64,000 nt of DNA from assembly GCA_014529385.2 (NCBI GenBank), contig CM043958.1, positions 76,858,669 through 76,922,668 of the forward strand. The letters run 5' to 3'. The notes below the pieces were generated by a model that was not told the origin of the DNA, made no database searches, and saw only the letters and a list, made by a program, of their open reading frames with translations. The first letter of the stretch is position 1. Each line of letters opens with the position of its first letter. A program made the position numbers and the translations under genes. This document shows positions 1-11,901 of this stretch, piece after piece. The stretch is from Adiantum capillus-veneris (taxonomy: Eukaryota; Streptophyta; Polypodiopsida; Polypodiales; Pteridaceae).

Positions 1-258
1 ATTTATCCAAGAAGGTTGTCCGCATTGATGATATGATGGAGGGGAACAGCCAGCCCCATACTCACCAATCTTCTTCCATGCATTCTTCCATGACTCGTGT
101 GACCAGCAACATAGAACTGGCTCTAAAATAGATAGCTTGTGCAAGAGCAGATTGTGCCTCTTCAAGAGAAGTTGATCGAAATCTATGCTCTAGACTTACT
201 TGCCTCATTCTACGCATTTCAAACTGGTACTCGGGCGATCCATCTTCAGTGCTAGCTC

Positions 259-314
<56 letters not shown>

Positions 315-799
315 TGTGTGTGTGTTGGTCGGCATGGAGGGTGCACCACTATTTTGTCCGCCTTGTGTTGAGGCAGCACTGCCTTGGTGCTCTGAAGCAT
401 AACGGCTTGGAGTCGGTATTCTAGGTCGTCTTGCATTGGCTACACCTCCTAACAACTCTCTCAAGCGTTTCGTAGCACTCTCATGACCTACACCATTACA
501 TCTGCCTCCATTAGACCTATTAGTTGTTCCATTCCCTGATCCAAGGAAGTGTTCCCTAATGCGAGGTACACCTCTTGATTTTTCTTTGCCACATAATTTG
601 CAACGCCAATCTATAATGATCTTACATTCTGAGCAAATTGCCACTCAGGCCTGGGCACCTTATCACCGACGGCCTTGCGCTTCCCTTTATTGGAAGCTCC
701 ATTGTTTGATATTTCACCACCAGTCGATAGGCGACTAGAAGTAGGTGCATTGATGTTCTGAGAGCAAGCATTGGCATCCATGACAAGTTCACAAGCCAC
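1..799 (-). pseudogene. hAT-type transposase, N-terminal part with BED-like zinc finger (broken, runs off the left edge)
   Basis: The minus strand starts with ATG at 799 and reads about 60 residues, then shifts frame near 640 into a second open frame. That frame contains a tryptophan, then C-x2-C and a histidine 14 residues after the second cysteine (WRCKLCGKEKSRG...REH, about 550-610). This is the usual layout of the BED zinc finger at the N-terminus of plant hAT transposases, which binds the transposon ends. A serine/asparagine/glycine-rich linker follows. A (GT)n tract at 261-325 then reads as a Thr-His run in both surviving frames. The catalytic region would lie outside the window. The frameshift and the microsatellite make a working protein unlikely. 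A BED-domain host protein is the alternative. Confidence 0.6.
261..325. repeat. (GT)n microsatellite inside the hAT relic
   Basis: About 65 bases of nearly pure TG dinucleotides with one interruption near 310-311. The tract sits inside a formerly coding region, so the open frames here are repeat artefacts. Confidence 0.95.
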
Positions 800-906
800 C
801 TATACATTCATACAATTGTAAAAATAGTAAGTTTTTGAAAAACATAATTTAATTGAACAATTGTACAATAAAGTAAAATAATTTACATATAAACATAAAG
901 CAAAAA

Positions 907-1300
907 ATGAGCCCCAAGCATTTGCAACCACCTATACCCTCCGCAAGGATGCTCCCTACCCAAACCTGTTTCTAGGCGGATAGACACCCAAGCGAGGTAA
1001 CTATACGTAATGAACAATACATAGGTGTAGTGATAAGGAGCACTCCATTCCAACCATAGAAATGAGCCCCAAGCACTTGCACCACCTATACCCTCCGCAA
1101 GGATGCTCTCTACCCAAACTTGTTTCTAGGCGGATAGACAACCAAGGGAGGTAACTATACGTGTAACAAACAATACGTAGGTGTAGTGATAAGTCCATTC
1201 CAACCATAGAAATGAGCCCCAAGAACTAGCACCACCTATACCCTCCGCAAGGATGCTCCCTACCCAAACCTGTTTCCAGGCGGATAGACACCCAAGGGAA
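907..1300. repeat. Tandem repeat, about 140-165 bp period, 2.6 copies
   Basis: The block beginning ATGAGCCCCAAG recurs at 907, 1072 and 1212. Each copy continues with the same stretch ending in a GGCGGATAGACA motif. The third copy stops near 1300. Small ORFs here follow the repeat and are not taken as genes. Confidence 0.85.
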
Positions 1301-1573
1301 AGTCAATTGTAACAATTTGTGTTGTTAGAAAACAGAGGAATCAAAGCTACTTGAATGAAAACCAAGACCTCAAATAAGCCAACAAGTGTGTCAAAACAAA
1401 CGGAGGCAAGTATGAGACATTGTTTATATAGCCACCTCCAGAAATGGGGGCAAGAGGAAGATATAGTCGAGCCCATCGGGCATGATTGTTGGCCCGCCGG
1501 GCCCCACCGAGATAACTTAAAAGATTGTCGGGCTAACAGGAAAGACCGGTTCTAGCAGGTTCTTGTGAATTTG

Positions 1574-1608
1574 ATGTTATTAACACTCTCATGGAGTGTT
1601 AATAACAT
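1574..1608. other. Perfect 15-bp hairpin with 5-base loop
   Basis: Arms 1574-1588 and 1594-1608 are exact reverse complements around the loop TCATG. A 12-base palindrome (CTTCACGTGAAG) follows near 1628. No gene is recognised close by; it could be a degraded foldback element or a chance structure. Confidence 0.7.
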
Positions 1609-1609
1609 G

Positions 1610-2689
1610 AGTTATTACCACTTCGCACTTCACGTGAAGATGTGAATGAAATCCCTAGTTATGATGTACATTTTTTGTTTCTAGTTTTTATATGATACTC
1701 TCACACGTGAGAATTTCTATGAAAGAAATAAATAGAAAGAAATGAAGCATTCCGATTATATGAAATGTGGTTTATATAGAGTCGACCATACAAGACAACA
1801 ATATGGGTTTGCAACTATTGTTACCTATCAAGTATGATTCAACTTGAGGCAGTCCTTATAGATTGTTCTCAATACCTCCATTCCATGATGTCTAAAAACC
1901 CTCCCTGGTGTATTCAAACAATCACAAGATTAGAAAGCTTGCATTTCAAAGTGAGATACAACGCATCAACGATCATCACTCTGCTCGTTGAGCTAACCAG
2001 CATACCCAAGACCTGCAACTCCGTCCAGTGCGCACTTTGCAAGTGAAAAAAATGTAACACCTGCCAACCTTAATCGTTGCAATACTCATGCTCCCTTGCA
2101 TGGCCACCACATCCCTTGAAAACGCGGCATTGTCCCGATGTCTTACACGCACATGCTCCTATTCAACCTGCCACTTGTGTCTCACGACCTCGTCGTCCCT
2201 TTCTTTTATATTTTTCTTTCCTTCATTTCTTTTTCCTTTAGTTCCCCAAAGAGCATCTTCCTGTGATTCCCCCTAAACAAATGCTTTAAAAATTGAGCCC
2301 ATAAATATCTTGAAAACAATCGGGACCAAATCTAAGATGGAAAATGCACTCATAGTACACAAGTACAAACATGTTTGCCAAGAACATCTACGTTTTTACA
2401 GAACTTATCATATTATGAGCAATAACATTCAAGAACGATATTATTTTGTAAAAAGTCAGTGTTGCAAATAAGATTTTTTTTGGGACAGTGATAGCTCCAT
2501 CCAATCATGACATTGTTTAACATAGCATGGTGACCAAAAAGAGCATCAGAACATTCACAAAAAAAAATATTTAAGCAAAAACCAATCCAAAAGTTCATTG
2601 TGGTACAGAGAGTGTAAAACCAAATCTTTCTCATGCGGGCTTCTTGTCCTTCTCCCACATGGACCAAAAAGTACATGCACATCAGTTTA

Positions 2690-2739
<50 letters not shown>

Positions 2740-3189
2740 TTTAAACTTTTCCTCTATTATGGCTAGTCAAGGAGCGAGGGGTTAGAAAAGAAGTAAAAGA
2801 GCTATTGGATGTAGTAAGAGAGTTTGGCCTTTTAAGAGAGGTGTTGGAAATAGGGTTGTAGAAAAACACACATAGCTTGGAGAAGATGAAGAAGCTCAAG
2901 GCACACAACAAAGAGTATATTGCTTAGTGCACAAATGAAAGATAAGTTAGCCCTAGAAGGATGGGCGTATATACAATGCACAAGGAAAAAACATCGTAGT
3001 GAAGGAAAAAATGCCCCGACGGCCTAAGTGTCTTTCCACACACCACTACCATATATGTATGGTAACAAAGCTTCCATGGGAGTGAAGGGGTGAACGAGAG
3101 CTGGCACCTAGCGTAAAGGGAAGTGCCATGCCCTAAGGAAAGGATCAATCCACAAAGGAGAGTAAGCCCAAACCTTTACGAAAAGCTTC
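1610..3189. other. No recognised gene; one (CT)n tract
   Basis: I see only short unrelated open frames and no family motif. A (CT)n microsatellite occupies 2693-2736. Confidence 0.6.
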
Positions 3190-4692
3190 GAACTACTCAT
3201 GAGGCAATGCCTTTGTGAATAGATCTAAAAGGTTTTCGTGTGTTGGCACATAAGCCAAGCTAATATCTCTTGTTGAGAGTCTCTCTCTGACATAGTGATA
3301 GTGCACCTAAATGTGCTTTGTGCGAGCATGAAAAACTGGGTTCGTTTCAACTACCAATGCCCTCTGACCGTGAGTGTAGATGATGTTGGCAGTGTCCTGT
3401 CCAACACCCAAATCAGCCATAAGATGTTTGAGCCATACACACTCAACGTTAGTTGTGAAGACTGCTCTATACTGAATCTCACAACTGGAAGTGGCCATAG
3501 TAGGTTCTTTCTTGCTCAACCATGATATGCATGAACTGTTGAGCATGAAACAAAAACCACTTGTGGACACTTGCATGTCATAACAACCAGCTCAATCCGA
3601 GTCCAAAAAAGCATGTAAATCTGGGGGCAATGATCCCCCTTGGGAGAAAACAATCCAAGATGTAAAGTGCCACTCAAGTAGTGAAAATACTCTTGACAGC
3701 ATGTAAGTGCTTAGACCCTGGGCTATGCATAAATCTGATTACCTGTGAGACTACAAACTGAATATCTAGCCTCGTGTTGCATACATAAATAAGGCATCCA
3801 ACAGCAGTTTGATAAAAAGTGACATCGGCAGGATCACCAGCATCATGAAGACTCATTTTAAACCTATTTCCATGGTAGTAGCAATAGGTTTGCAATCCTC
3901 TATTCCAATCTTACATAGCAATGTCTCTATGTACCTTGTTTGGCACAAGGCAATACCACCATCACACTGCTTAAATTGTATACCCAAGTAATGATGCAAC
4001 AACCCCAAATTTTTCATCTCGAAAGTAGCATTCAGATCAGTCCTAAATTCAACAATATATGTCTGGTTCATCGAGTGATCAGTAAATCATCAACGTAAAG
4101 AACGACAATGAGAAGTACATCACCCTCACGCTTTACATACAAAGTGCTTTCTGTTTATTTGTTATGAAAACCTCGTTTAAAACAATGTGTGTCAGCTTTC
4201 TCGTACCAAGCATGAGGAGATTGCTTCAAACCATACAAAGCTTTCTTACATTTGCACACTTTATCTTCTTGTCCTTTTATGAAAAAACCGCGAGGCTGTG
4301 TTCATGAACTTTTTCAAATAGATCACCATTCAAGAATGCAGTAACAATGTCTGATTGATGCACATTCCATCCAAAGTCAGTTGTGCTAATGCACATAGAA
4401 AATGCACAATAGTCATACAAAAAGTGGGAGCAAAAGTCTCTTCATAATCTATGCCTTTCTGTTGTGCATAACCTTTTGCAACAAGCCAAGCCTAATAGCG
4501 ATCAATCTCACCCTCGGGCTTGCATTTCAACTTGTAAACCCACAGAATCTGGACCAATGCCCTACACAACATTCCAAACGTCCTTTGACACAAGAAGATG
4601 TTGCATCATGTAATCCCACATTGGATAATTGTCCCCATCCAGTTTATCATCAGTAGCGAACATCTTGAATACATCTATATTATTGTCAACCA
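3190..4692 (-). pseudogene. Ty1/copia polyprotein relic: gag start fused to reverse transcriptase and RNase H
   Basis: Reading the minus strand from ATG at 4692, about 40 residues resemble a copia gag N-terminus (KLDGDNYPMWDYMM). Near 4545 the text jumps to the start of copia reverse transcriptase, with LVAKGYAQQKGIDYEETFAP-like wording around 4430-4500. Later come FEMKNLGLLHHYLGIQ (about 4000) and an RNase H-side block, ADVTFYQTAVGCLIYVCNTR (about 3780-3840). The final RNase H part (FHART...) reaches about 3200. The rest of gag, protease and integrase are missing, so this is an internal-deletion derivative. Stops and frameshifts are frequent. No LTR is recognised on either side. Confidence 0.8.
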
Positions 4693-4875
4693 TGGCGAGT
4701 GCCTGCACCTGATGTGAAAACTACCCGAAAAGAGGAGAAACAAAGTGGGACTAACACATGCTATATAGCACAACCCAAAGAAGGTTGTAAGGACTTGTTA
4801 TGCAAAAAATTTCACTGACAAAAATTATGCACAAAAGGATGAAAATGCTTGCACAAACTACCTGTAGTGGAACTG

Positions 4876-5075
4876 AGGTCGAAATGAGCACGAATGAAAA
4901 TTCTGAGCAGACGAAGCTCTTTGAGCTATCCCAAATTATTTGTTGACCTGTTGACGCTCACCAAAGCTCGCCTAAATCGAAATGAGCGCGAATGAAAATT
5001 CTGAGCAGACGAAGCTTTTTGAGCTATCCCAAAGTATTTGTCAACCTGTTGACGCTCACCAAAGCTCACCTGAAT
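4876..5075. repeat. 98-bp tandem duplication
   Basis: The stretch containing AAATGAGC...GAATGAAAATTCTGAGCAGA starts at about 4882 and again at 4980, with few differences. It overlaps the end of the open frame at 4926-5384. Confidence 0.8.
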
Positions 5076-5540
5076 CGAAGAAAGTTGCGGATCATAGAGC
5101 CCTGCATTAGAAGCACATTTAACTTTATCAATAAAATTGAGGTTGGAAGGAGCATTAATAAGTTCTCCTTTATTCAAAAACTCTCCTCCCTTCAATATTT
5201 TAAGGCGGAAATCCTCAACAATGGATACGGGAAGGTTAGCAAGATAAACCCAAGTTTCATTAAGTATGGGAGTAGAAAAAGCTTTACAAGGTAAAAACCA
5301 AGGTTGGTGGCCAACACCAAATGACTCGACTTTGATTGGTCTAACTGGGAGAAAGGGGAACACTTTAGAAACCTTAGGGACCATTTCTAAAAGAGTAGAA
5401 TCAATGAGAGTGCAAAGATTGTTTTGGAATTATTTGATAGCTTCCAAAGTAGATTTATCTCAACAGAAGAGACCACCTGATTGTGGATTGGCCGGAGTGC
5501 TAACAAAAGCCAGATTTAAGCCACACAAGTTTTTCAAATA
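4926..5540 (-). other. Unrecognised open region (152-codon frame plus a broken extension)
   Basis: The minus strand is open from 5384 to 4926. It continues upstream to about 5540 in the same sense, with one or two stops. The predicted protein has hydrophobic segments (WVYLANLPVSIVEDF) faintly like the DUF4283 region of plant retroelement proteins, but I cannot assign it. The last third is translated from the 98-bp duplication. A transposon remnant is more likely than a host gene. Confidence 0.3.
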
Positions 5541-5544
5541 ATTA

Positions 5545-7504
5545 AAAAGTTTAGCTCTAGATGAGGAAAAATGGACCAATTCTTGATTATATTGTTAAGT
5601 CAAAATAGAGAGCTAATAAGGAGTCATAAATAAGTTGTGAATCTTCCAAATTGCTACTACATTGAAGGACAAGACAACTAGCAAACAGAAAGGGGCTCAG
5701 AAGCAAGTTTGAGCCCTTGCAAGAGGGACAAGTTCTGTATCAAGAAAGTGAGAGATTAGTTGTAGAGAGGTAGCTACTTAGAATATATTATCTTTTTGTT
5801 TTTGGATTTTCTATCAAGAAAAGGCCTAGTTCTAGGGGGAGGACTTTATGTGTGGAGTGTTGTTTTAGAAATTGTAGGATGTTTTCCACGATTTTGACAT
5901 GTTTCTCATGGTCATGGATAGCCCTCATATGAGCAATCCGTTTAAAGGTAGTATGTTCCTGAAAGCACAAGCATTAAATCACTTAAACATGGGTAAGCAA
6001 ATTTGGATTAACCTACAACCTTAAACCGATAGTTCCAAAAGACTACAATAGCCATGAGTGGGAACCCAGTCTATAGTCAAAGAAAGACCACTTAACACCT
6101 GTCAACTTATCAAGGAATTATAGGCAGTGGGTCAATCAAAGCCTATAGACCATAATAATATAACACCAACATCCTGATCCACCCAGTTACCTGGGAGGCC
6201 CTTGTGTTTAGAACGTGTGTGTTGCTGTATTAAACTTAATACATATATACCAAAGAACATAACGTTCAAAAGATAACTAGCTTTAAATAATTGGACAATG
6301 ATTTGTACAAAAATGATTCAGTATTAGATTCATTTTTATGCAATATAGTAATAGAGATGTGGGGGTAATCCAAGTTGAAGTCGACAAGGATCTTCAAAGT
6401 CGAACAAAAACTAAGCTAAACCATTTTAAGTAAAGATAGCATTGTCATTTGCATCCATATACAGAAGACAACAGATTCGTTAGCTTTGAATATGTATTAC
6501 AGGTGTCAAAGAACCTATCGATTGTTATCCTTTTCCTACTTAACAAAAATTAACTTAAACTACTATCCAAAAAAATAATTTTTATATAAATTTAGAGTAT
6601 ACAAAATATAATGCCTCGAAAGACCATCACCCCCTTCTGATGCAAGTGGCAATACATGTCTATAATCTGTGACAAAGTAGTATGTTTTATTTATTGTTTA
6701 CAAAGTACGAGCCAATATCAAGTAATTTTCCTTATTTCAAGTTTGAAGTTTCCAAGTTAAAACCACATTCTCTAAGTAGCATCCTCAGGATCTTTGCCAA
6801 CCTTTATCCAAAAGTAACCATTTATTCAAACCAAGAAATCCAATTTTGTCTATTCCATCCAACCTTAATTATGTTTTAAAAGTGATTTGAGAAGATATTT
6901 TTTGTAACTAAAACCATCTTAAAGAAATATCAATTTTTCCTTGTATCTCGAGCCATACACCAAGACCAAACACGCACAAAGCCCAAGTTGTGCATTAACC
7001 AGAGAAAGAACCCAACAGTAAAGCGGTCAAAATTTTAGTACACCTAATGAAGACCTAATCATATTTTTAAAAATTCATTTGAGGATACCAAACAAGGTGA
7101 TTAAAACAAGTCCTAAACATTCATTTATCCTTAGTTTATGATTCAAGTTTTTGGACAGAGCACCCATCTTTTTGAAATCACAAGCTTTAGCCAAAAAAAA
7201 AATATCCTCGAATCAACAGAAGTACATGAGTAGTGGATTCCTTCAGAAATCGATTAAGCTTGAAGAGTATAATACTAAAACACAAGGTTAAAAACTTATA
7301 TTTATTATAATTATGATAACACTTTTTAGCACGGCCTCACCATATTTAAAAAGTTATTATCCTTTTCAAAGTCGGCAAAGACTTCCAAGCATTATACCAG
7401 ATGAGCAGGACACAATCAGAGCTATAAGAAAGATTTCACCTTTTCTCGACCTTAGGAAGACAAAATCTCGACTACGGGAGTAGATCCAAGTTTATGAAGA
7501 GGTG
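5545..7504. other. AT-rich spacer, nothing recognised
   Basis: Only short chance open frames are present. No coding, RNA or element signature is seen. Confidence 0.5.
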
Positions 7505-7602
7505 GGGAATCTCCCTCACCCCCACTGTTCCGGGCTGGAATAGGCGAGGCGGAGGCCAAGCCTGTTCCGTGTCCCGGAACAGTGGGGGTGAGGGAGATTC
7601 CC
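7505..7602. repeat. Perfect 30-bp inverted repeat with 38-bp loop
   Basis: Arm 7505-7534 (starting GGGAATCTCCCTCACCCCCA) is the exact reverse complement of arm 7573-7602. The GC-rich loop contains CCAAGCCTGTTCC and lies in an AT-rich setting. A transcript would fold into a long hairpin. It may be the end structure of a foldback element or a small-RNA precursor; I cannot decide. Confidence 0.85.
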
Positions 7603-8500
7603 ATCCGTCATGCATTTGTCCTGTTCACTGTTAGAATGCTAATGCAATGGACGGTTGAGATTGCTTGATGTGCTAGAATACATAGGCCCAAGGCATGACG
7701 GTCAGATCAAGCCAGCTAGAACCAAGTCAATCATATCGTGAATCAGAAAGGTCGAGCAGCAACAACCACATTAGGCCTTTGTTCCTAGCAATGTGTTTAT
7801 AAAAAAAAAAAAAGTTTTGAAAAGGTAGCAACCTTCGTCGTTATTTAACAAGTTATGCACGTGAACCAGTAATGTCAATAAACAGTGCATAAAACCAGCA
7901 TAATCACCACGGCTTGTAAGACCCATGAGCAACAAAGATGTTAAAAAATCATTATGACAATTAATAATGATATACCAGCGTTAACTGTAAAAGAGCATTA
8001 ACCACCTGTGATGAGGCAGTTACCAAAAGAGACGAATTCCAATCTCACTCAGGTAAACACACAGTCAATAGCTAGCTAGTAATCCCAAAAATATCATTTA
8101 AAGACAGCGACAGTTAAGCCTAATTAGCTACAAAGGTGGAAGCCAGAAATAATCAAATCACGATCAAACAAGTGACAAAAAAACCCAAAAAAACTGAGAC
8201 GCAGCGGTATTTTCAATGAATTCCATACTAAAGCCTTAAGTGTTGCGTCACAGCAAGGGTGCACAATCACCCTCTCTCACACACACTCAAAAACAGTATT
8301 GCAACGATCAATGAGTGGAACCCAGTTGAGGCCACCCTCAAGCTTCATCAATATTAGCACAATATCTTGCAATAGCAAAGGAATTCACAAACAGTGTGAA
8401 TCAAAATAGGGTACAGAGACTAAGATAAAGATAATGAATGTTAAGCAACAAAATCAGAGCAGCAGAATGAGCTTGGCAACGATTCGACGCGGGTAGGTGG
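7603..8500. other. Spacer, nothing recognised
   Basis: AT-rich sequence with no motif or repeat that I recognise. Confidence 0.45.
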
Positions 8501-8801
8501 GAGAGAGAGAGAGAGAGAGAGAGAGTAGCTGCAGAGAAAGAGGGGCGGTAAGGACATTGGGTGGTACCCTCCTCATACATAAGGTAGGCAATTGCGAGGG
8601 TTCCCACAAGGTGGACCAAAACCGAGCGAGGTAATTACAGTGGTTAGTTCCCACTTAATACATTAGGTAGTTTCGTGGGGTGCCACAAGGTAGACCCAGT
8701 CTAGGCACAGTTAATACCAAGCTAGGCAAGAGGGGGGAGAGGGAAAAAAAAAAAGAGGGGAAAACCATATACGTATAAGGTAATTCCAAGGAATGTCAAT
8801 G

Positions 8802-8843
<42 letters not shown>

Positions 8844-8844
8844 G
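8501..8844. repeat. (GA)n tract at 8501-8525 and (GT)n-(GA)n tract at 8802-8844
   Basis: Two pure dinucleotide tracts are separated by a stretch with GA- and A-rich parts. The second abuts the SINE-like element that follows. Confidence 0.9.
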
Positions 8845-8964
8845 TAATTTAATGTCGTAGAAAACTATCCCAAGAGACCTTAAATATCTATCCAACGACG
8901 ACAGTTGAACTCAGGACCTATTATTTCAAGAGGGAAATGGCATAACCAATCTACCACACTTGGG
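8845..8964 (-). mobile_element. tRNA-derived SINE-like element
   Basis: On the minus strand the element starts near 8964 (CCCAAGTGTGGTAGATTGG), resembling the D-arm or A box of a tRNA. About 45 bases later it has GAGTTCAACTG, resembling the B box. A conserved body ending in CTTGGGATAGTTTCTACGAC follows. The same body recurs at 9020-9074 and 61731-61816. A tRNA-like head plus a repeated body fits a SINE transcribed by RNA polymerase III. I cannot name the family. Confidence 0.55.
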
Positions 8965-9019
8965 TGATAGAAAGGTTATATCATATTCCTCTTTTTATTA
9001 GCACACACCCGAGAAGAAG

Positions 9020-9070
9020 AGTATTTTAACGTCGTAAGAAACTATCCCAAGAGATCTTAAAAATCTATCC

Positions 9071-9104
<34 letters not shown>
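9020..9104 (-). mobile_element. Partial SINE-like copy followed by (GA)n
   Basis: The stretch 9020-9074 repeats the 3' body of the element at 8845-8964 (CTTGGGATAGTTTCTTACGAC on the minus strand). It is cut by a (GA)n tract at 9075-9104 where the B box region should be. Confidence 0.5.
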
Positions 9105-9106
<2 letters not shown>

Positions 9107-9322
9107 TGTCCCTATTCAGTACAAGCGATAACCCATTGCCAAGAAGAGCATGATCATCATTCATCCTTTTTTCAAGAAGCGGCTGCATAATGGAGCTCAG
9201 ACTGCTATTGCATCTATTGAGGGGGAGAAAAGGAGACAACAGTGTGATAGGTGAGCTAAATCTTGAGCTGAATCCCCTGATCAATACCTTTGGTACAACC
9301 ACAGAAAGTCCAAAAAATGGAT

Positions 9323-9324
<2 letters not shown>

Positions 9325-9405
<81 letters not shown>
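9325..9405. repeat. (AT)n microsatellite running into (GT)n
   Basis: About 68 bases of alternating AT, then 13 bases of GT. The Tyr-Ile frames through this stretch are artefacts. Confidence 0.95.
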
Positions 9406-10312
9406 AAAGAATATGCACCACTATCTGTCTGGCGAGCTCTCAAAATGTGTGCAAGCCTAATATGAGACGAATCTGGTGCTTAATGTCTCTTGCTTAATGA
9501 TTCTGATCTGATTGAAGCACATTCTGTTAACAATGTAAATACTGCCAAAAGAGCCCCCAAAAATAGACATTGCCCCTTGAATTATCATTATTTATCTGAT
9601 TGAGCTAAAGTGTGGTTTACTATCACCAAATTACTTTTAAATGAGAGAAATTGCTCTTCAAAAAAGCCACTTGGATGGCTTAAACCAATAAAATTAAAAC
9701 ATGCATTGGCATTGTTTCACGTTTGAAAAAACCAATATATGACTTACCGAATTTTTTGTGGTGCAAAATAAAAGCACCTCTACAGGGAGCCATAAGATAA
9801 TACAAAAATTCAACAATTTTCGGCGCAAAAAGTCAACAAAATTGATCATAAAATGAAAAAAACGATAATAATAGGTTATGATAAATTAGCGCCATTCCTA
9901 CCAGAGGGAGCAATTGGACAGCAAGAGCCATAAAAGTTTTTGTTAAGCAACAGGGTCCCTGCTATACTGTCTCGATGTATGGCTTTGCCAATTACATTTG
10001 AAAAGTTGAATTCATACACGTCATAGCAAGAGTTGAAATCACTTTGAATGATACCATGGCTACAGCCAAAAAGCAAATAGCATACACAACAGAGGCGACA
10101 GCATCATATGCACAACACAAGACATGATGAGCATCAAAATCACTAACATGTGCCACCATTCATTTCTTAGGCTGTGCTCGCTACGGATCAACCTTTCTAC
10201 CAAGTGGCGCAATACCCGGAAAGGCATTCGATCAAACATCCTGCAAAGACTGCTTATAATCACAAAATGCACAAGCAACTAGCAAAAACTCTGGGTAGTG
10301 AAAACCACTTCA
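9406..10312. other. Spacer, possibly 3' flank of the next candidate gene
   Basis: No recognised feature. The part nearest 10312 would be the 3' untranslated region if the candidate gene at 10313-11300 is real. Confidence 0.4.
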
Positions 10313-11300
10313 CTAATCGAGGGTTCTCTTCCCTTTTAGATATTCCTTCAAGATGGCCTTCTCTGCATCAATTTGTGCCTTTTCTGCCTTTGTGGTTGGC
10401 TTGATTTTCCTCTTTTCTGCAAGCATCCATTTATAAAGCTCCTGCTGCTCCTCATCTGATGGTTTAGACTTGTTTCCGACTTGCACAACCGGTTGTGGTG
10501 GGAGAACAGTAGCTGGCATCACTTTGGGCGATTCTGGCACTGCATTCTTGGATGCCTCTGACACTTTATTTTCAGCTAGCTCTCGCGCTTCATTCTTTGT
10601 ATCCACACCTTTTCCCGCTTCATTCTCTGCTTTCTTATTTTCAGCTAGCTCTTGCGCTTCATTCTTTATATCCACACCTTTTCCCCCTTCATTCTCTTTC
10701 TCTGCATTCTTGGCTTTTTCCTCTTTTTCTTTTGTCTCAGCAGAGTCAGCTTCCGTAACTGGTTCCACAGACTTGAAGCTTGTTCTAAACAGTGTGTATC
10801 CTTCAAAAAAGAACAGATTACATCGTTGATTCCCAAATTTTGCATTGCATAGAAGCAAAAGTCCATGCGAATTTGAACTTCTGAAGGAACATTAAGAAAA
10901 CTCAGCAGTAAATGAATCTCTTTGTGATAAATGTGACCAGCAACAATACTAAGGGAGATGACCAAATTTTCAATCTCACAGAAGAAAATATTCACTTTGT
11001 CCAACAAATTCATGAACTTGTAACACAATTAGTACAGGTAACATTTTCCAGTAACCAGTGTCCTCTTTTCATGAATAACCAATGTCGAGATGCAGAGCTC
11101 TTGCAAGACCATCTGCAGTCATCCAACATAAGGCCCACCACCCAAATCCCCCCCAAAACAGCACACACAAACACACACGCCTGCGCTCACAACAGGTTCA
11201 CAACAAGAAATGTCAAACAGCTGGCATAGTTATGTAGCCAGCCTATCTTACTTGCTTCACACGGTCAGAATATTCGAGTGAGGTGAACCATGCGGCACGG
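10313..11300 (-). CDS. Candidate spliced gene, last two exons of a Lys/Glu-rich protein of unknown function
   Basis: The last exon is proposed at 10313-10771: 152 codons starting SVEPVTEADS and ending GKRTLD before a stop. It has a charged region with two copies of a 23-residue unit (GKGVDxKNEAxELAENK). It then has a proline/valine linker and a compact basic C-terminus (DEEQQELYKWMLAEKRK...) with helical character. A minus-strand AG acceptor precedes 10771. A short exon ending at 11252 encodes AWFTSLEYSDRVKQ and has a consensus GTAAGA donor; the phases match. The 5' limit near 11300 is unclear because a (GA)n tract interrupts it, and further 5' exons are not found. The composition is unlike the surrounding elements. 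The C-terminus recalls plant proteins of unknown function, but from memory only. Confidence 0.4.
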
Positions 11301-11861
11301 GGAGAGAGAGAGAGAGTATATGTGTATGTCTGCTGTGTGCCCTCGCTACCTGCACATTCGCTGTTTTGGTCCCTGCACAGCCACCCTGTCAATTAATTTC
11401 ATCACAACCTTAGTTGCCAATTCAAAACTCACACAATTTTTGACAGGTCTTTTTGCTGTACGTGAATAGCCACTGCTCATGTGGGCACCCGTTGCAACTG
11501 CTCAGCCAGTACTGTCGATATCGTGGAGGCCGCACACACAGCTGGCGCACAACAGCGAGCTGCAATGCCTCAGCTGTCCCTCGTCTGCATTTCCAGCACG
11601 CAGCCTATTCCCTCACTGTGCTGCTGTACCCCTGCAATCACAGTTCGCTGCCCAATTTGTTATGTTACAGAGCCGCAGACCAGCACCAGTGGTTTTAGCT
11701 ATCCTCTCCACTAAGGACTATGTGAGCTTATCCCGCACCTTGCCAGAGCTGCCCATGGCTATTTTTCCCGCAACATTTCTGCCTATTTGCTTGCGTAAGT
11801 GCCTACTCTTTGGTTGGCGGTAGCAACTGCTCCACACAACAAACTGTCCTCCCAAGTTTGT

Positions 11862-11901
<40 letters not shown>

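Noticed and set aside
252-436. Frames with long Thr-His runs
   Set aside because: Translation of the (GT)n microsatellite.
9057-9465. Frames with Ile-Tyr and Ser-Leu runs
   Set aside because: Translation of (AT)n and (GA)n tracts on either strand.
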